Part shown: one piece after another, positions 29,017 through 39,478 of the stretch
How the letters are laid out: each line of letters opens with the position of its first letter
Position numbering within the stretch: position 1 is the first letter of the stretch
Made by a program: the position numbers and the translations under genes
Assembly: GCF_900116065.1 (NCBI RefSeq)
Contig: NZ_FOZV01000004.1
Coordinates: forward strand, 248,001 to 312,000
Length of the DNA stretch: 64,000 nt
Origin: Brevundimonas viscosa
GTDB lineage: Bacteria > Pseudomonadota > Alphaproteobacteria > Caulobacterales > Caulobacteraceae
Direction: 5' to 3'
Notes under the pieces: generated by a model
What the model was told of the DNA's origin: nothing
Databases searched by the model: none
What the model saw: only the letters and a program-made list of their open reading frames with translations

Positions 29017-29808
29017 TCAGGCGAGCAGCGCCCGCGTCGCCGCCTCCACATCGGCTTGGCGCATCAGGCTTTCGCCAACGAGGATGGCCTGGGCGTGGGC
29101 GGCGGAGACCCGCGCCACGTCGTCGGGCGTGAAAATGCCGCTCTCGGCGACCAGGAGGGCCCTGACCGGGCTGAGCATGGCCAGCCGCTCGGTCGTCGCC
29201 AGATCGACCTCGAAGGTGCGCAGCGAGCGGTTGTTGATCCCGACCAGATCGCCGCCGAGGCGGCAGGCGCGCTCCATCTCGGCCTCGTCGTGGGTCTCGA
29301 CCAGGGCGTCCATGCCGAACCGTTCCGCCTCCGCCAGCAACTCGGCGGCCAGGGCGTCGTCAATCATGGCGAGGATGATCAGGATGCAGTCGGCGCCCAG
29401 GGCCCGGCTCTCGGCCACCTGCCAGGGATCGACGAGGAAGTCCTTGCGCAGGCAGGGCAGGGCGGTCGCGTCGCGGGCGGCGACGAGGAAGGCGTCGTCG
29501 CCCTGGAAGCTGGGGCCGTCGGTCAGCACCGACAGGCAGGTCGCTCCGCCGCGCTCGTAGGCGCGGGCCAGCGCCGGCGGATCGAAATCCTCGCGGATCA
29601 GGCCCTTCGAGGGACTGGCCTTCTTGATCTCGGCGATCAGGGAAGGGCGGCCGGTCTCTTCGATATGGCGCGCCAGCGCGGCGCGGAAGCCGCGCGGGGC
29701 CGAGGCTGCGCGGGCGCGCGCCTCGATCTCGTCCTGCGAAAGCGTCGCCTTGCGGGCCGCAACCTCCTCGCGCTTGTAGGCGGCGATGCGGGCGAGGACA
29801 TCGGTCAC
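29017..29808 (-). CDS. trpC: Indole-3-glycerol phosphate synthase
   Basis: Closes the indole ring in tryptophan synthesis. The 263-residue TIM barrel has the conserved substrate-binding lysine blocks [13 protein letters not shown] and [11 protein letters not shown], the [16 protein letters not shown] segment and the phosphate-binding AESGI. It is a stand-alone TrpC without fused TrpF. The start is GTG 29808, overlapping the trpD stop (GTGA). The longer frame upstream lies inside trpD and is not coding. Confidence 0.96.
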   Translation of the reverse strand: MTDVLARIAAYKREEVAARKATLSQDEIEARARAASAPRGFRAALARHIEETGRPSLIAEIKKASPSKGLIREDFDPPALARAYERGGATCLSVLTDGPSFQGDDAFLVAARDATALPCLRKDFLVDPWQVAESRALGADCILIILAMIDDALAAELLAEAERFGMDALVETHDEAEMERACRLGGDLVGINNRSLRTFEVDLATTERLAMLSPVRALLVAESGIFTPDDVARVSAAHAQAILVGESLMRQADVEAATRALLA

Positions 29809-30839
29809 TGCGGGGACTCCTCGACCGGCACATGGCTGACCTCGACCAGCCGGGCGAGGGCGGAGCGGGCCGCGCCGGAGTCGATGGTCTCGGCCGCCCG
29901 TGCCGCGCCCTCGCGCAGGTCGTCGGCCTTGTCGGCGACCACCAGCGCGGCGGCGGCGTTGAGCAGCACCACGTCGCGATAGGCGCCCGTCGCCCCGTCC
30001 AGCAGGTCGCGCAGGGCGGCCGCGTTCTCTTCCGGGTCGCCGCCGCGCAGGTCGGCGAGGTCTGCGCGGGGAAGGCCGGCGTCCTCCGGCGTAACGAGGA
30101 AGCGGCGCACGGTCCCGTCCTTCCACTCGGCGGCCTCGGTGACGCCCGTGGTGGTCAGTTCGTCGACGCCCTGGCCGTGCACGGTCCAGGCGCGTTTCGC
30201 CCCCAGCCGGCCGAGCACCTCGGCGAGCGGCTCCAGCAGGGCGGGATCGTAGACTCCCATCACCTGCCGCCGCGCTCCGGCCGGATTGCACAGGGGGCCG
30301 AGGAGGTTGAACACGGTGCGGAAGCCTATCTCGGCCCGCACCGGGCCCACGTGGCGCATGGCTCCGTGGTAGGTCGGCGCGAACAGGAAGGCGATGCCGG
30401 CCTCGTCGAGGCAGCGACGCTGCTGCGCCGGGGTGGCGGCGAGGTTGACGCCCAGCGCCGCCAGCACGTCGGATGAGCCCGACTTCGAGCTCATCGCCCG
30501 GTTGCCGTGCTTGGCGACCTTCAGCCCCGCCCCGGCGAGCACGAGGGCGGTGGCGGTCGAGATGTTCCAGGTGTGCTGGCCGTCCCCGCCGGTGCCGCAG
30601 GTGTCGACGACCTCGTAGGGATGGTCGAGGCTCAGCGCCGCCTCACGCATGGCCGTGGCGAAGGCGACGATCTCGTCCACCGTCTCGCCGCGGATGCGCA
30701 GGGCTGTGACGGCGGCGGCGACCTGCGCCGGGGTCGGCTCGCCGCGCAGGCAGGCGGCGAAGAAGGCGTGCGCCTCCTCGCCCGACAGCACGCGGCCGTC
30801 GACCAGCTTGGCCAGCAGGGGCTTGAAGCCTTCCGCCAT
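29805..30839 (-). CDS. trpD: Anthranilate phosphoribosyltransferase
   Basis: Transfers phosphoribose from PRPP to anthranilate. The 344-residue protein has an N-terminal helical domain and the PRPP loop [17 protein letters not shown], followed by [21 protein letters not shown] and later [18 protein letters not shown]. It overlaps trpG by one base and trpC by four, so trpG-trpD-trpC is one tightly coupled unit. Confidence 0.97.
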   Translation of the reverse strand: MAEGFKPLLAKLVDGRVLSGEEAHAFFAACLRGEPTPAQVAAAVTALRIRGETVDEIVAFATAMREAALSLDHPYEVVDTCGTGGDGQHTWNISTATALVLAGAGLKVAKHGNRAMSSKSGSSDVLAALGVNLAATPAQQRRCLDEAGIAFLFAPTYHGAMRHVGPVRAEIGFRTVFNLLGPLCNPAGARRQVMGVYDPALLEPLAEVLGRLGAKRAWTVHGQGVDELTTTGVTEAAEWKDGTVRRFLVTPEDAGLPRADLADLRGGDPEENAAALRDLLDGATGAYRDVVLLNAAAALVVADKADDLREGAARAAETIDSGAARSALARLVEVSHVPVEESPQ

Positions 30840-31429
30840 CAGACCATCGCCCGGCGCTTGACCGCCGCGAAGTCGAGGAAGTTGGCGAGCAGGTCGTGGC
30901 CATGCTCGGTGGCGATCGATTCGGGGTGGAACTGCACGCCGTGGATCGGCCGGGTCCGGTGGGACAGGCCCATGATCTCGCCGTCGGCGGTCCAGGCGGT
31001 GACCTCCAGCACGTCGGGCAGGGTGTCCCGCTTCACCGCCAGCGAATGGTAGCGGGTGGCGGTGAAGGGCGAGGGCAGGCCGCGGAACACCCCCTTGCCC
31101 TCATGCTCGATCGGCGAGGTCTTGCCGTGCATCAGGGTTTTTGCGCGGATCACGTCGCCGCCGAATGCCTGGCCCATAGCCTGGTGGCCGAGGCAGACGC
31201 CGAAGATCGGCATCGTGTCCGGCGAAGTGGCCAGCAGGTCGAGGCAGATGCCCGCCTCGTTGGGCGAGCACGGGCCCGGCGACAACAGCACCGCTTCGGG
31301 CGCCAGCTCCCACGCCTCGGCGGCGGTGAGGTCGTCGTTGCGCACGACGCGCGTCTCGGCGCCCAGTTCCGCGAGGTAGTGGACCAGGTTCCAGGTGAAG
31401 CTGTCGTAGTTGTCGACGACGAGGATCAT
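30839..31429 (-). CDS. trpG: Anthranilate synthase component II (glutamine amidotransferase)
   Basis: Supplies ammonia from glutamine to TrpE. This class I amidotransferase of 196 residues has the nucleophilic cysteine in [14 protein letters not shown], and the histidine and glutamate in [15 protein letters not shown]. In many bacteria this subunit also serves aminodeoxychorismate synthase (PabA). It is separated from trpE by about 270 nt that hold a small gene on the other strand. Confidence 0.96.
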   Translation of the reverse strand: MILVVDNYDSFTWNLVHYLAELGAETRVVRNDDLTAAEAWELAPEAVLLSPGPCSPNEAGICLDLLATSPDTMPIFGVCLGHQAMGQAFGGDVIRAKTLMHGKTSPIEHEGKGVFRGLPSPFTATRYHSLAVKRDTLPDVLEVTAWTADGEIMGLSHRTRPIHGVQFHPESIATEHGHDLLANFLDFAAVKRRAMV

Positions 31430-31482
31430 GCAGCGCTTCTAGGGGTGAAGGCAGGGCGCGCCAAGCGGCCTTGCGGCAAGGA

Positions 31483-31506
31483 ATGGTTAACCATGTTCGG
31501 CCGAAC
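31483..31506. promoter_or_regulatory. Two abutting perfect 12-bp palindromes (operator candidate)
   Basis: ATGGTTAACCAT (31483-31494) is directly followed by GTTCGGCCGAAC (31495-31506); each is a perfect palindrome. TTAACCAT, present in both orientations in the first, is the CtrA-type half-site known from Caulobacter and relatives. The pair lies 54 nt upstream of trpG (minus) and 24 nt upstream of the small gene at 31530 (plus), so it could control either. Function is inferred only. Confidence 0.5.
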
Positions 31507-31529
31507 CTCGGCCCTCGACGGAGGGGCGC

Positions 31530-31724
31530 ATGGCCGAGGATGCAATCACACGGGCGCGACGACTGCTGGACGCGCCGCCGACGCGTAGCGGAGCGGTGTC
31601 GGCGCTCGGCGCGGCCGCCCTGGCGGCCTCGGCGGCGGTGCTGATGGCGGGCGTGATGGTGCTGGGGCCGGGGGTCCGGTTCGACGAACCGCCCGCGGCT
31701 CAGCCCCTGTTCCCGAACGGATAG
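31530..31724 (+). CDS. Small single-pass membrane protein between trpG and trpE
   Basis: The 64-residue product has a charged N-terminus (AEDAITRARRLLDAPP), one long hydrophobic helix (VSALGAAALAASAAVLMAGV, continuing to MVLG) and a short acidic/proline tail. GGAGGGG (31520-31526) lies at good spacing before ATG 31530. It is on the strand opposite to the trp genes and its 3' end overlaps the trpE 3' end by 25 nt. I do not recognise a family. The good ribosome-binding site and palindromic upstream region make it a likely real gene. Confidence 0.6.
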   Translation: MAEDAITRARRLLDAPPTRSGAVSALGAAALAASAAVLMAGVMVLGPGVRFDEPPAAQPLFPNG

Positions 31725-33178
31725 CGCCAGGCCTCGCCGGCGGCGCGCATCGGCGCCCGCGCCTTGGCCTTCGTTTCCGCATACTCGGCGGCCGGATCGC
31801 TGTCGGCGACCACGCCGGCGCCGGCTTGCACGTGCACCTGGCCCTTCGCGAACAGGGCGGTGCGCAGCACGATGCAGATGTCCGCCTCGCCGCCCGACGA
31901 GATGTAGCCTACGCCGCCGCCGTAGCCGACGCCCCGCTTGACGCTCTCCAGCTCGTCGATGATCTCCATCGCCCGCACCTTGGGCGCGCCCGACAGGGTG
32001 CCGGCGGGCAGGGCCGCGAGCAGGGCGTCGACAGCGTCCAGGTTCGGGTCGGCGACGCCCTGCACGTCCGAGACGATGTGCATCACCGAGCTGTAACGCT
32101 CGACCACGAAGCTCTCGGTCACCTCGACCGTGCCCGGAGCGGACACCCGACCGACGTCGTTGCGGCCGAGGTCGAGCAGCATCAGGTGTTCGGCGCGCTC
32201 CTTGGGGTCAGCCAGAAGCTCGGCCTCCAGCGCCCGGTCAGCTTCGGGCGTCTCGCCTCGGGGCCGCGTGCCGGCCAGCGGACGGATGGTCACCCGGCCT
32301 TCTTTGAGGCGGACGAGAATCTCCGGGCTGGAGCCGGCCAGCTGGAAGTCGCCGAAGTCGAGGAAGAACAGGTAGGGGGAGGGATTCTGCCGGCGCAGGG
32401 CGCGGTAGAAGGCGAAGGGATCGGCGTCCCAGGCGGTGGAGAAGCGGTGGCTGAGCACCACCTGGAAGATGTCGCCCGCGGCGATGTAGTCCTTGGCCCG
32501 CGCGACCATCCCGCCGAAGGCCGCCTCGTCGACGGGCGAGCGGAAGTCCGGTCCGGGCGTTTCCATCGCGGTCGGGATGGCCGAAAGGGGCGCGCGCAGT
32601 TCACGTTCGAAACGGTCCAGCCGGGCTTCGGCCTCGGCCCTTACGGTCCTGGCGTCGAGGCCGCCGTCGGTCCAGCAGGGCGCCACGAGCACGATCTCGT
32701 GCTTCACCGAATCGAAGATCGCCACGATCCCCGGCCGGGTCAACACCGCGTCCGGCAGATCCAGCGGGTCAGGATTGGGCGCGCCGAGGGGCTCGAGCAG
32801 CCGCACCATGTCGTAGCCGAAGACGCCGAACAGACCCGCGGCCATCGGCGGCAGATCGTCGGGTAGCTCCAGCCGCGAGGTGGAGATCAGGCGGCGCAGG
32901 GAGGCGAGCGCGTCGTCGCCGTCGCTCGCGTACCGCTCGCCGGCGATGTCGTCGCCGCGGGCCAGCTCGGGGCGACCATCGCGGCAGCGCCAGACCACGT
33001 CGGGATCGCGGGCGATGATGGAATAGCGGCCGTTGACGGCGCCGCCCTCCACCGACTCGAGCAGGATGGCGTGGCGTCGGCCCCAGCCGACCTTCAGGAA
33101 GGCCGAGACCGGGGTTTCAAGATCGTCGACCAACCGGCGAACGACGACATCGGCTCCGGCCCGATCGGTCAGGCTCAT
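31700..33178 (-). CDS. trpE: Anthranilate synthase component I
   Basis: Converts chorismate to anthranilate with ammonia from TrpG. The 492 residues show the chorismate-binding fold in the second half: IRPLAGTRPRGETPEADRAL, LMLLDLGRNDVGRV, MHIVSDVQG and LPAGTLSGAPKVRAMEIIDE. The N-terminal LLESVEGG segment corresponds to the tryptophan feedback site. The open frame extends upstream, but ATG 33178 overlaps the ppiD stop (ATGA) and begins SLTDRAGADVVVRR. Confidence 0.96.
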   Translation of the reverse strand: MSLTDRAGADVVVRRLVDDLETPVSAFLKVGWGRRHAILLESVEGGAVNGRYSIIARDPDVVWRCRDGRPELARGDDIAGERYASDGDDALASLRRLISTSRLELPDDLPPMAAGLFGVFGYDMVRLLEPLGAPNPDPLDLPDAVLTRPGIVAIFDSVKHEIVLVAPCWTDGGLDARTVRAEAEARLDRFERELRAPLSAIPTAMETPGPDFRSPVDEAAFGGMVARAKDYIAAGDIFQVVLSHRFSTAWDADPFAFYRALRRQNPSPYLFFLDFGDFQLAGSSPEILVRLKEGRVTIRPLAGTRPRGETPEADRALEAELLADPKERAEHLMLLDLGRNDVGRVSAPGTVEVTESFVVERYSSVMHIVSDVQGVADPNLDAVDALLAALPAGTLSGAPKVRAMEIIDELESVKRGVGYGGGVGYISSGGEADICIVLRTALFAKGQVHVQAGAGVVADSDPAAEYAETKAKARAPMRAAGEAWRYPFGNRG

Positions 33179-35094
33179 TGCGCCGGAGCGGCAGGCGCAC
33201 CCGCGGCCGTGGCCGGATCCAGCCCGAGAGCCCGGCGCGCTTCGGCCTCGTCGAACTCGGCCCCGACCCGGTCGGCGGCCGCCATGACCGCCGTTTCGCC
33301 AAGAGCGCTCAGGCTGTCGGGGGCCAGGCGGGCGCGGAACTGTTCCGCCATACGGGCGGCCAGCGTCGGGTTGGGCGGCGTGATCCGGTCGGTCCGGCCG
33401 ATCACGAAGCTGTCCTGGCTCTGCTGCTGGGAGAAGACCTCGTTGCGTCCGGCCGTGAACAGACCCGCCAGCACGCCCTGGCCGCGGGCCTCGTCCTGTC
33501 GGCTGACTGCGGTGGCGGTCGTCACGCTCGCGCCCGCGGAAGCGGCGACGGCCGCCAGATCCTCGCCGCGGCGGATGCGGGCGGCCAGCGCCTCGACCCG
33601 GGTGTTCAGCAGGCGGGCGTTCTCCTGCGCCGTCCACGCCGCCGTCAGCTGCTCGCGGACGCCGGGCTCGGAGAGCGAGGGCAGGGCGGGCGGCACGACG
33701 CGGTCGACGCGGACCACGAAATACTGGCCGCCGCCGGCCTCGACGACCTCGCTGGCGGCGTTGGCGCCCAGCGACCACATCGCGTCCAGCAGCTGCGGCG
33801 GAGCGGTGAAGCCCGGCTGCTCGCGGCTGCGTCCCTCGCGGGTCACCAGCGGAATCTGCAAGGTGCGCGCGCCGACTTCGGCCACCGCCGCTTCCAGCGA
33901 CTTCCCTTCCTGTCGGGCCTTGTCGTAGGCCTCGACCCGCTCGAACACCGCCGCGCGGGCCTGTTCCTGACGAAGCTCCTGAACGACCTGGTCGCGGACC
34001 TCAGGAAGGGTGACGGCCTGTCCCGGCGCGACGCCCGTCACGCGGGCGACGACGAAGCCCACCCGGGCCTGCACCGGATCGGAGACCTGGCCTTCCGTCA
34101 GCCCGAACACGGCCGCCGCCACCGCGGGATCGCTGACGGCGCTGCGGGGGGTGTCCTCATACCGGGCCGGCTGGAGATTGTTGGCCTGGCCGACAGCGTC
34201 CGGAGTCTGGCCCGCGCGCAGGGCGGCGGCGATGCGCTCGGCGGCCGCCCGCGTGGGGGCGGTCAGGGTGACGAAGGTGCGCCGCTCCGGGCGGGAGAGG
34301 GACTCGCGCCGGAACTCGAAACGCTCCTGAATCCGCTCTTCCGGAATCGCACCCCCCGTGTCGGCGGGGTTGTCGAAGAGCACCAGGGTTCCGGAACGCA
34401 ACTCAGGCTGGCGCAGCCGCGCGGCGTTCTGGTTCATGAAGGCCGTCAGCTGCGCCTCGGTCGGGGTCGGGGCGCGTCCGGCCATGGCCTGGGTCACGGT
34501 GAACCAGCGGCCGTCGCGCGTCTCCATCGCCTGGTTGGCCAGGATGGCGCCATAGACGCGCGGCAGCCGGGCGCCTGCGCCCATCGCGGCGCCGAAGTGG
34601 CGGGTGACGACCTCGTCGCGCAGCTGTTCCTCGAACATCTCCGGCGTGGCGTTGTTCTCGGCCAGAACCGACCGGTACTGCTCTTCGCTGAAGCGGCCGG
34701 TCACGGAGTCGAAAAATGCGGGCGCCTGGCGGATCTGACGGAGGACCAGCTCCTTTCCGGGCCGCACCCCCGCATTCCAGGCCCAGGCCATGAAGCCGAG
34801 CTGCTGCGACCGCTGGCGCAGGTACTGGACCAGTTCTCCGCCCTCGCCGACCAGCTGTTCGAAGCTGACCGCCTGGCCGGACTGCGCCTGCGCCTGGCTG
34901 CGAACCCGCTCCATGTCGGCGCGGAACTCAGCGGCGTCGATGCTGCGGTCGCCGGCGCTGACGACATGCTTGGGTCCGAGGTTCGCCAGCACATCCATCT
35001 GCGTGCCGCCGGTGACGAGAAGGCCCAGCGCGAGCAGCACGAGCAGACCGATGGCCCACGGTGACTTGGCGAAGTTGCGGAACGCGGTGAGCAT
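33175..35094 (-). CDS. ppiD: PpiD-type periplasmic folding factor (SurA-like peptidyl-prolyl isomerase)
   Basis: A membrane-anchored periplasmic chaperone/prolyl isomerase near the Sec translocon. The 639 residues start with a cytoplasmic stub, one transmembrane helix (WAIGLLVLLALGLLVTGG), a SurA_N-like chaperone region (about 45-200) and one parvulin rotamase domain (about 260-390, ending near GFVVARVTGVAPGQAVTL). A long C-terminal chaperone region follows. The upstream frame reaches 35166, but ATG 35094 directly precedes the anchor helix. Its coupling by ATGA to trpE is a known alphaproteobacterial arrangement. Confidence 0.88.
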   Translation of the reverse strand: MLTAFRNFAKSPWAIGLLVLLALGLLVTGGTQMDVLANLGPKHVVSAGDRSIDAAEFRADMERVRSQAQAQSGQAVSFEQLVGEGGELVQYLRQRSQQLGFMAWAWNAGVRPGKELVLRQIRQAPAFFDSVTGRFSEEQYRSVLAENNATPEMFEEQLRDEVVTRHFGAAMGAGARLPRVYGAILANQAMETRDGRWFTVTQAMAGRAPTPTEAQLTAFMNQNAARLRQPELRSGTLVLFDNPADTGGAIPEERIQERFEFRRESLSRPERRTFVTLTAPTRAAAERIAAALRAGQTPDAVGQANNLQPARYEDTPRSAVSDPAVAAAVFGLTEGQVSDPVQARVGFVVARVTGVAPGQAVTLPEVRDQVVQELRQEQARAAVFERVEAYDKARQEGKSLEAAVAEVGARTLQIPLVTREGRSREQPGFTAPPQLLDAMWSLGANAASEVVEAGGGQYFVVRVDRVVPPALPSLSEPGVREQLTAAWTAQENARLLNTRVEALAARIRRGEDLAAVAASAGASVTTATAVSRQDEARGQGVLAGLFTAGRNEVFSQQQSQDSFVIGRTDRITPPNPTLAARMAEQFRARLAPDSLSALGETAVMAAADRVGAEFDEAEARRALGLDPATAAGAPAAPAQ

Positions 35095-35222
35095 GGTCGG
35101 TCCTGGGCGGAAGGGCGGCGAGAGTAGCCGCTTCGGCCTATAGGGGTTGATCGCCCCGCCCGGCAAGACGAGAGCGGACTGACGGCTTGGCTATGACGCG
35201 ATCGACCCCTAAAGAGGCGTCC

Positions 35223-35972
35223 ATGAAACAATCCGTGAAGCTGATCGCCGGCAACTGGAAGATGAACGGCCTGTGCGCGAGCCTGACCGAAGCGGAGGCG
35301 CTGCGCGCGGAGCTTGAGAAGGGCCCGGCCACCTGCCGCGTTGTCCTGTGTCCGCCCGCCACTTTGATCGACCGCATGGGCGTCGCCCTGAGAGGGAGCT
35401 CCGTCGAGGTGGGTGGTCAGGACTGCCGAGCGGAGCGTTGCGGCGCGTACACCGGAGATATCTCGGCCGATATGCTGAAAGATGCTGGCGCGGCGTGGGT
35501 GATCGTCGGCCATTCCGAGCGGCGACAGGGCTACGGCGAAACCGACGCGGTGGTCGCCGCCAAGGCTACGGCCGCGCTCGAGGCCGGGCTGGCTCCGATC
35601 GTCTGCGTCGGCGAGACCCTCGCGGAGCGGGAGGCCGGCCGCGCTGTCGAGGTGGTGCGCGGGCAGGTGCTGAATTCGTTGCCGCTGGCGGCCGGGGGCC
35701 GCGAGTTCGCCGTGGCCTATGAGCCGGTCTGGGCGATCGGCACGGGACTGACGCCGACGCTGGAGCAGATCGAGGAGGTGCACCGCGCCGTGCGCGCCGC
35801 CATGATCGAACGCCTCGGACTCGCGGCGGCGACGGCGCCGATCCTCTACGGCGGCTCGGTGAAGCCTGACAACGCCCGCGACATTCTCGCCGTGCCCGAG
35901 GTGGGCGGGGCCCTGGTGGGCGGAGCGTCGCTGAAGGCCGCGGATTTCCTGACCATCGTGCGGGCGGCCTGA
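35223..35972 (+). CDS. tpiA: Triose-phosphate isomerase
   Basis: Interconverts glyceraldehyde-3-phosphate and dihydroxyacetone phosphate. The 249-residue TIM barrel has catalytic Lys in AGNWKMNG, His in IVGHSERRQGYGETD, Glu in AYEPVWAIGTG and the phosphate-binding YGGSVKPDN. ATG 35223 has AAAGAGG upstream; an in-frame ATG at 35187 would only add a non-conserved leader. It is divergent from ppiD across 128 nt. Confidence 0.97.
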   Translation: MKQSVKLIAGNWKMNGLCASLTEAEALRAELEKGPATCRVVLCPPATLIDRMGVALRGSSVEVGGQDCRAERCGAYTGDISADMLKDAGAAWVIVGHSERRQGYGETDAVVAAKATAALEAGLAPIVCVGETLAEREAGRAVEVVRGQVLNSLPLAAGGREFAVAYEPVWAIGTGLTPTLEQIEEVHRAVRAAMIERLGLAAATAPILYGGSVKPDNARDILAVPEVGGALVGGASLKAADFLTIVRAA

Positions 35973-36050
35973 CCCCTAGCCCCCGCTCCGCCGCCATGAT
36001 AGACGCCGCCGCTTGATCGGCGCGGGTCCGCGCCACACATATCGGCCGCC

Positions 36051-36467
36051 ATGCTCCAGACCATTCTCCTCGTCGCCATGATCCTGATTTCGGTCGCGCT
36101 CGCCGGCGTGATCCTGCTGCAGCGGTCCGAAGGCGGCGCGCTGGGCATGGGCGGGGGACCGTCGGGCTTCATGACCGCCCGCGGCGCCGGCAACCTGCTG
36201 ACCCGGACGACCTGGATCCTGTCGATCCTGTTCTTCCTGTGCGCCATCGGCCTGACCATCGTCGGCAACATGGACCGCTCCAGCCGCTCGATCGTCGACG
36301 CCGATGCGGTCGGCGAACTGGCCGCGCCGCCGTCGACCTCCTCGGCGCCCGCCGCCGATCCGACGGCCCCGGCCCAGCCGGCGGCTCCGTCGCTGCAGGA
36401 TCTCGAGTCGAGCCTGTCGGGCGCCTCCGCGGCGCCCGCTCCGGCCCAGCCGGCTCCGACCGAATAA
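36051..36467 (+). CDS. secG: Preprotein translocase subunit SecG
   Basis: A small auxiliary subunit of the SecYEG channel. The 138 residues have two transmembrane helices (LQTILLVAMILISVALAGVI and WILSILFFLCAIGLTIVG) joined by the conserved glycine-rich loop LLQRSEGGALGMGGG. A Pro/Ala/Ser-rich C-terminal tail of about 55 residues makes it longer than E. coli SecG; such tails are usual in alphaproteobacteria. It is followed by a probable terminator and pyrG. Confidence 0.93.
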   Translation: MLQTILLVAMILISVALAGVILLQRSEGGALGMGGGPSGFMTARGAGNLLTRTTWILSILFFLCAIGLTIVGNMDRSSRSIVDADAVGELAAPPSTSSAPAADPTAPAQPAAPSLQDLESSLSGASAAPAPAQPAPTE

Positions 36468-36471
36468 GGTG

Positions 36472-36499
36472 GGCGGGGCGCTTATCCCCGCCTTCTCTT
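36472..36499 (+). terminator. Probable intrinsic terminator after secG
   Basis: GGCGGGG (36472-36478), loop CGCTTAT, CCCCGCC (36486-36492), followed by TTCTCTT. The stem is GC-rich and the T-tract is interrupted, so termination may be partial. It lies five bases after the secG stop and about 60 nt before pyrG. Confidence 0.6.
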
Positions 36500-36549
36500 C
36501 CCGCCCTCAAAGTCTCCGGAGTAGCGGCGCCGAATCGGCGCTAAGGTGA

Positions 36550-38372
<1,823 letters not shown>

Positions 38373-38391
38373 GGTCTCTCTCCCCCGAGAG

Positions 38392-38414
38392 GGAACAATG
38401 TTCCATTCCGGAAC
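38392..38414. promoter_or_regulatory. Palindromes upstream of the Cys-rich mini-gene
   Basis: GGAACA-A-TGTTCC (38392-38404) is a perfect 13-nt palindrome. It is followed by TTCCGGAA (38406-38413), and a GAAC occurs again at 38411-38414. The cluster sits 20-42 nt upstream of ATG 38372, in the expected promoter/operator position. It does not match GTTC-N7-GTTC, so I do not call it a LexA box. The regulator is unknown. Confidence 0.5.
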
Positions 38415-38469
38415 GGTCTGCAAGAAGCCGAGCTACATCCGTCCCTTACAGTCAAGCTTTCAGGTGCGG

Positions 38470-39474
38470 TCAGGCGGTCAGGGCCAGCAGGGCGAAGCTC
38501 GCCAGCCAGTGCTCGCCCATATAGTCGCCGGTGACGTGCGGCAGGGCCGCGGCCAGATGCACGTCTGCCGCCGCCATGGCCGCCGCCGCCCGCGGGTCGC
38601 CCGGCGGCAGGGCGGCGGCGATCTCGCACCAGCACCAGGCCCGGCTGAGGTTCAGACCGTCGAGATGGGCGATCTTGCCGTCGGACCGATCGCTGACGCT
38701 CGCCGGCCGGAACAGCGTCGCCGGCTGGCCGTCCGCCAGTTGCGGCAGGAAGGCGTCGAACCATTCGAGGAAGGCCCGCGCAGGCAACACACGACGCATC
38801 AACGCCGCCTCGATCAGTGCCGGCGACAGGAACTCGTCCTGGGACGGCTCCCAGGCCTGGCAATCGCGGTCGCCGCTGTGCCAGTCCAGCGCCCTGGTTC
38901 GGCAAAGATCGGCCAGCGCCGGATCGTTGATCTCGGCCCAGTCCAGCGTCAGCCGCAGCGCGAAGGCGGTGTTGTAGTGGGTTCCGACCCGCACCGGATA
39001 GGCGGCGAGGGGCAGGAAGGCGCGGAAGCGTTCGGCGAACGCCAGCGCCAGCGGGCGGAGATCGCTTGCCCAGCGGCGCCCCTGGTCGTCTTCGTGCCGG
39101 TCCATCTCGGCCGCCAGCATCAGCAGCCACGCCCAGCCATAGGGCCGCTCGAACCCCCGACTCTCCGGCCGCGCCAGATAGGCCGCCTCGGTCGCCACAT
39201 TGGCTCCGGTGAACAGCTCGCCGGCCAGCGCGCGGATCCGGGGGGCTTCCGGCAGATCCGGAAAGCGGCGCAGCAGGGTGAACAGGGTCCACCATCCGTG
39301 CACGCAGGAGTGCCAGTCGAAACTGCCGAAGAAGATCGGGTGCAAGGCCCGTGGGCCCAGCACGTCGTCCGGCCCGGCCAGGACATGGTCCAGCTTGTTC
39401 GGATACTCGCGCGTCACGTGGTCGAGGGCGGCGTCGGCGAAGCGGGAGGCGAGGGCGGCGTCGAGCGTCGGCAT
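38470..39474 (-). CDS. DUF2891 family protein
   Basis: This 334-residue cytoplasmic protein has the conserved DUF2891 blocks: HPIFFGSFDWHSCVHGWWTL near residue 50, VGTHYNTAFAL, CQAWEPSQDEFLSP and HLDGLNLSRAWCW. Tryptophan- and histidine-rich motifs and all-helical character suggest an alpha/alpha toroid enzyme fold, but no activity is established to my knowledge. ATG 39474 lies just after the DUF979 stop; an in-frame ATG at 39495 overlaps that gene. Its linkage to the 5-oxoprolinase gene suggests a role in amino acid or pyroglutamate-related metabolism. Confidence 0.85.
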   Translation of the reverse strand: MPTLDAALASRFADAALDHVTREYPNKLDHVLAGPDDVLGPRALHPIFFGSFDWHSCVHGWWTLFTLLRRFPDLPEAPRIRALAGELFTGANVATEAAYLARPESRGFERPYGWAWLLMLAAEMDRHEDDQGRRWASDLRPLALAFAERFRAFLPLAAYPVRVGTHYNTAFALRLTLDWAEINDPALADLCRTRALDWHSGDRDCQAWEPSQDEFLSPALIEAALMRRVLPARAFLEWFDAFLPQLADGQPATLFRPASVSDRSDGKIAHLDGLNLSRAWCWCEIAAALPPGDPRAAAAMAAADVHLAAALPHVTGDYMGEHWLASFALLALTA

Positions 39475-39478
39475 GCGA

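Noticed and set aside
31430..31529. A trp leader-peptide attenuator before trpG
   Set aside because: No short ORF with tandem Trp codons (TGG TGG) and no terminator/antiterminator pair is visible.
38392..38414. A LexA box at the Cys-rich mini-gene
   Set aside because: The GAAC/GTTC words are inverted with 3- and 7-nt spacers rather than direct GTTC-N7-GTTC, so they do not match the alphaproteobacterial SOS box.
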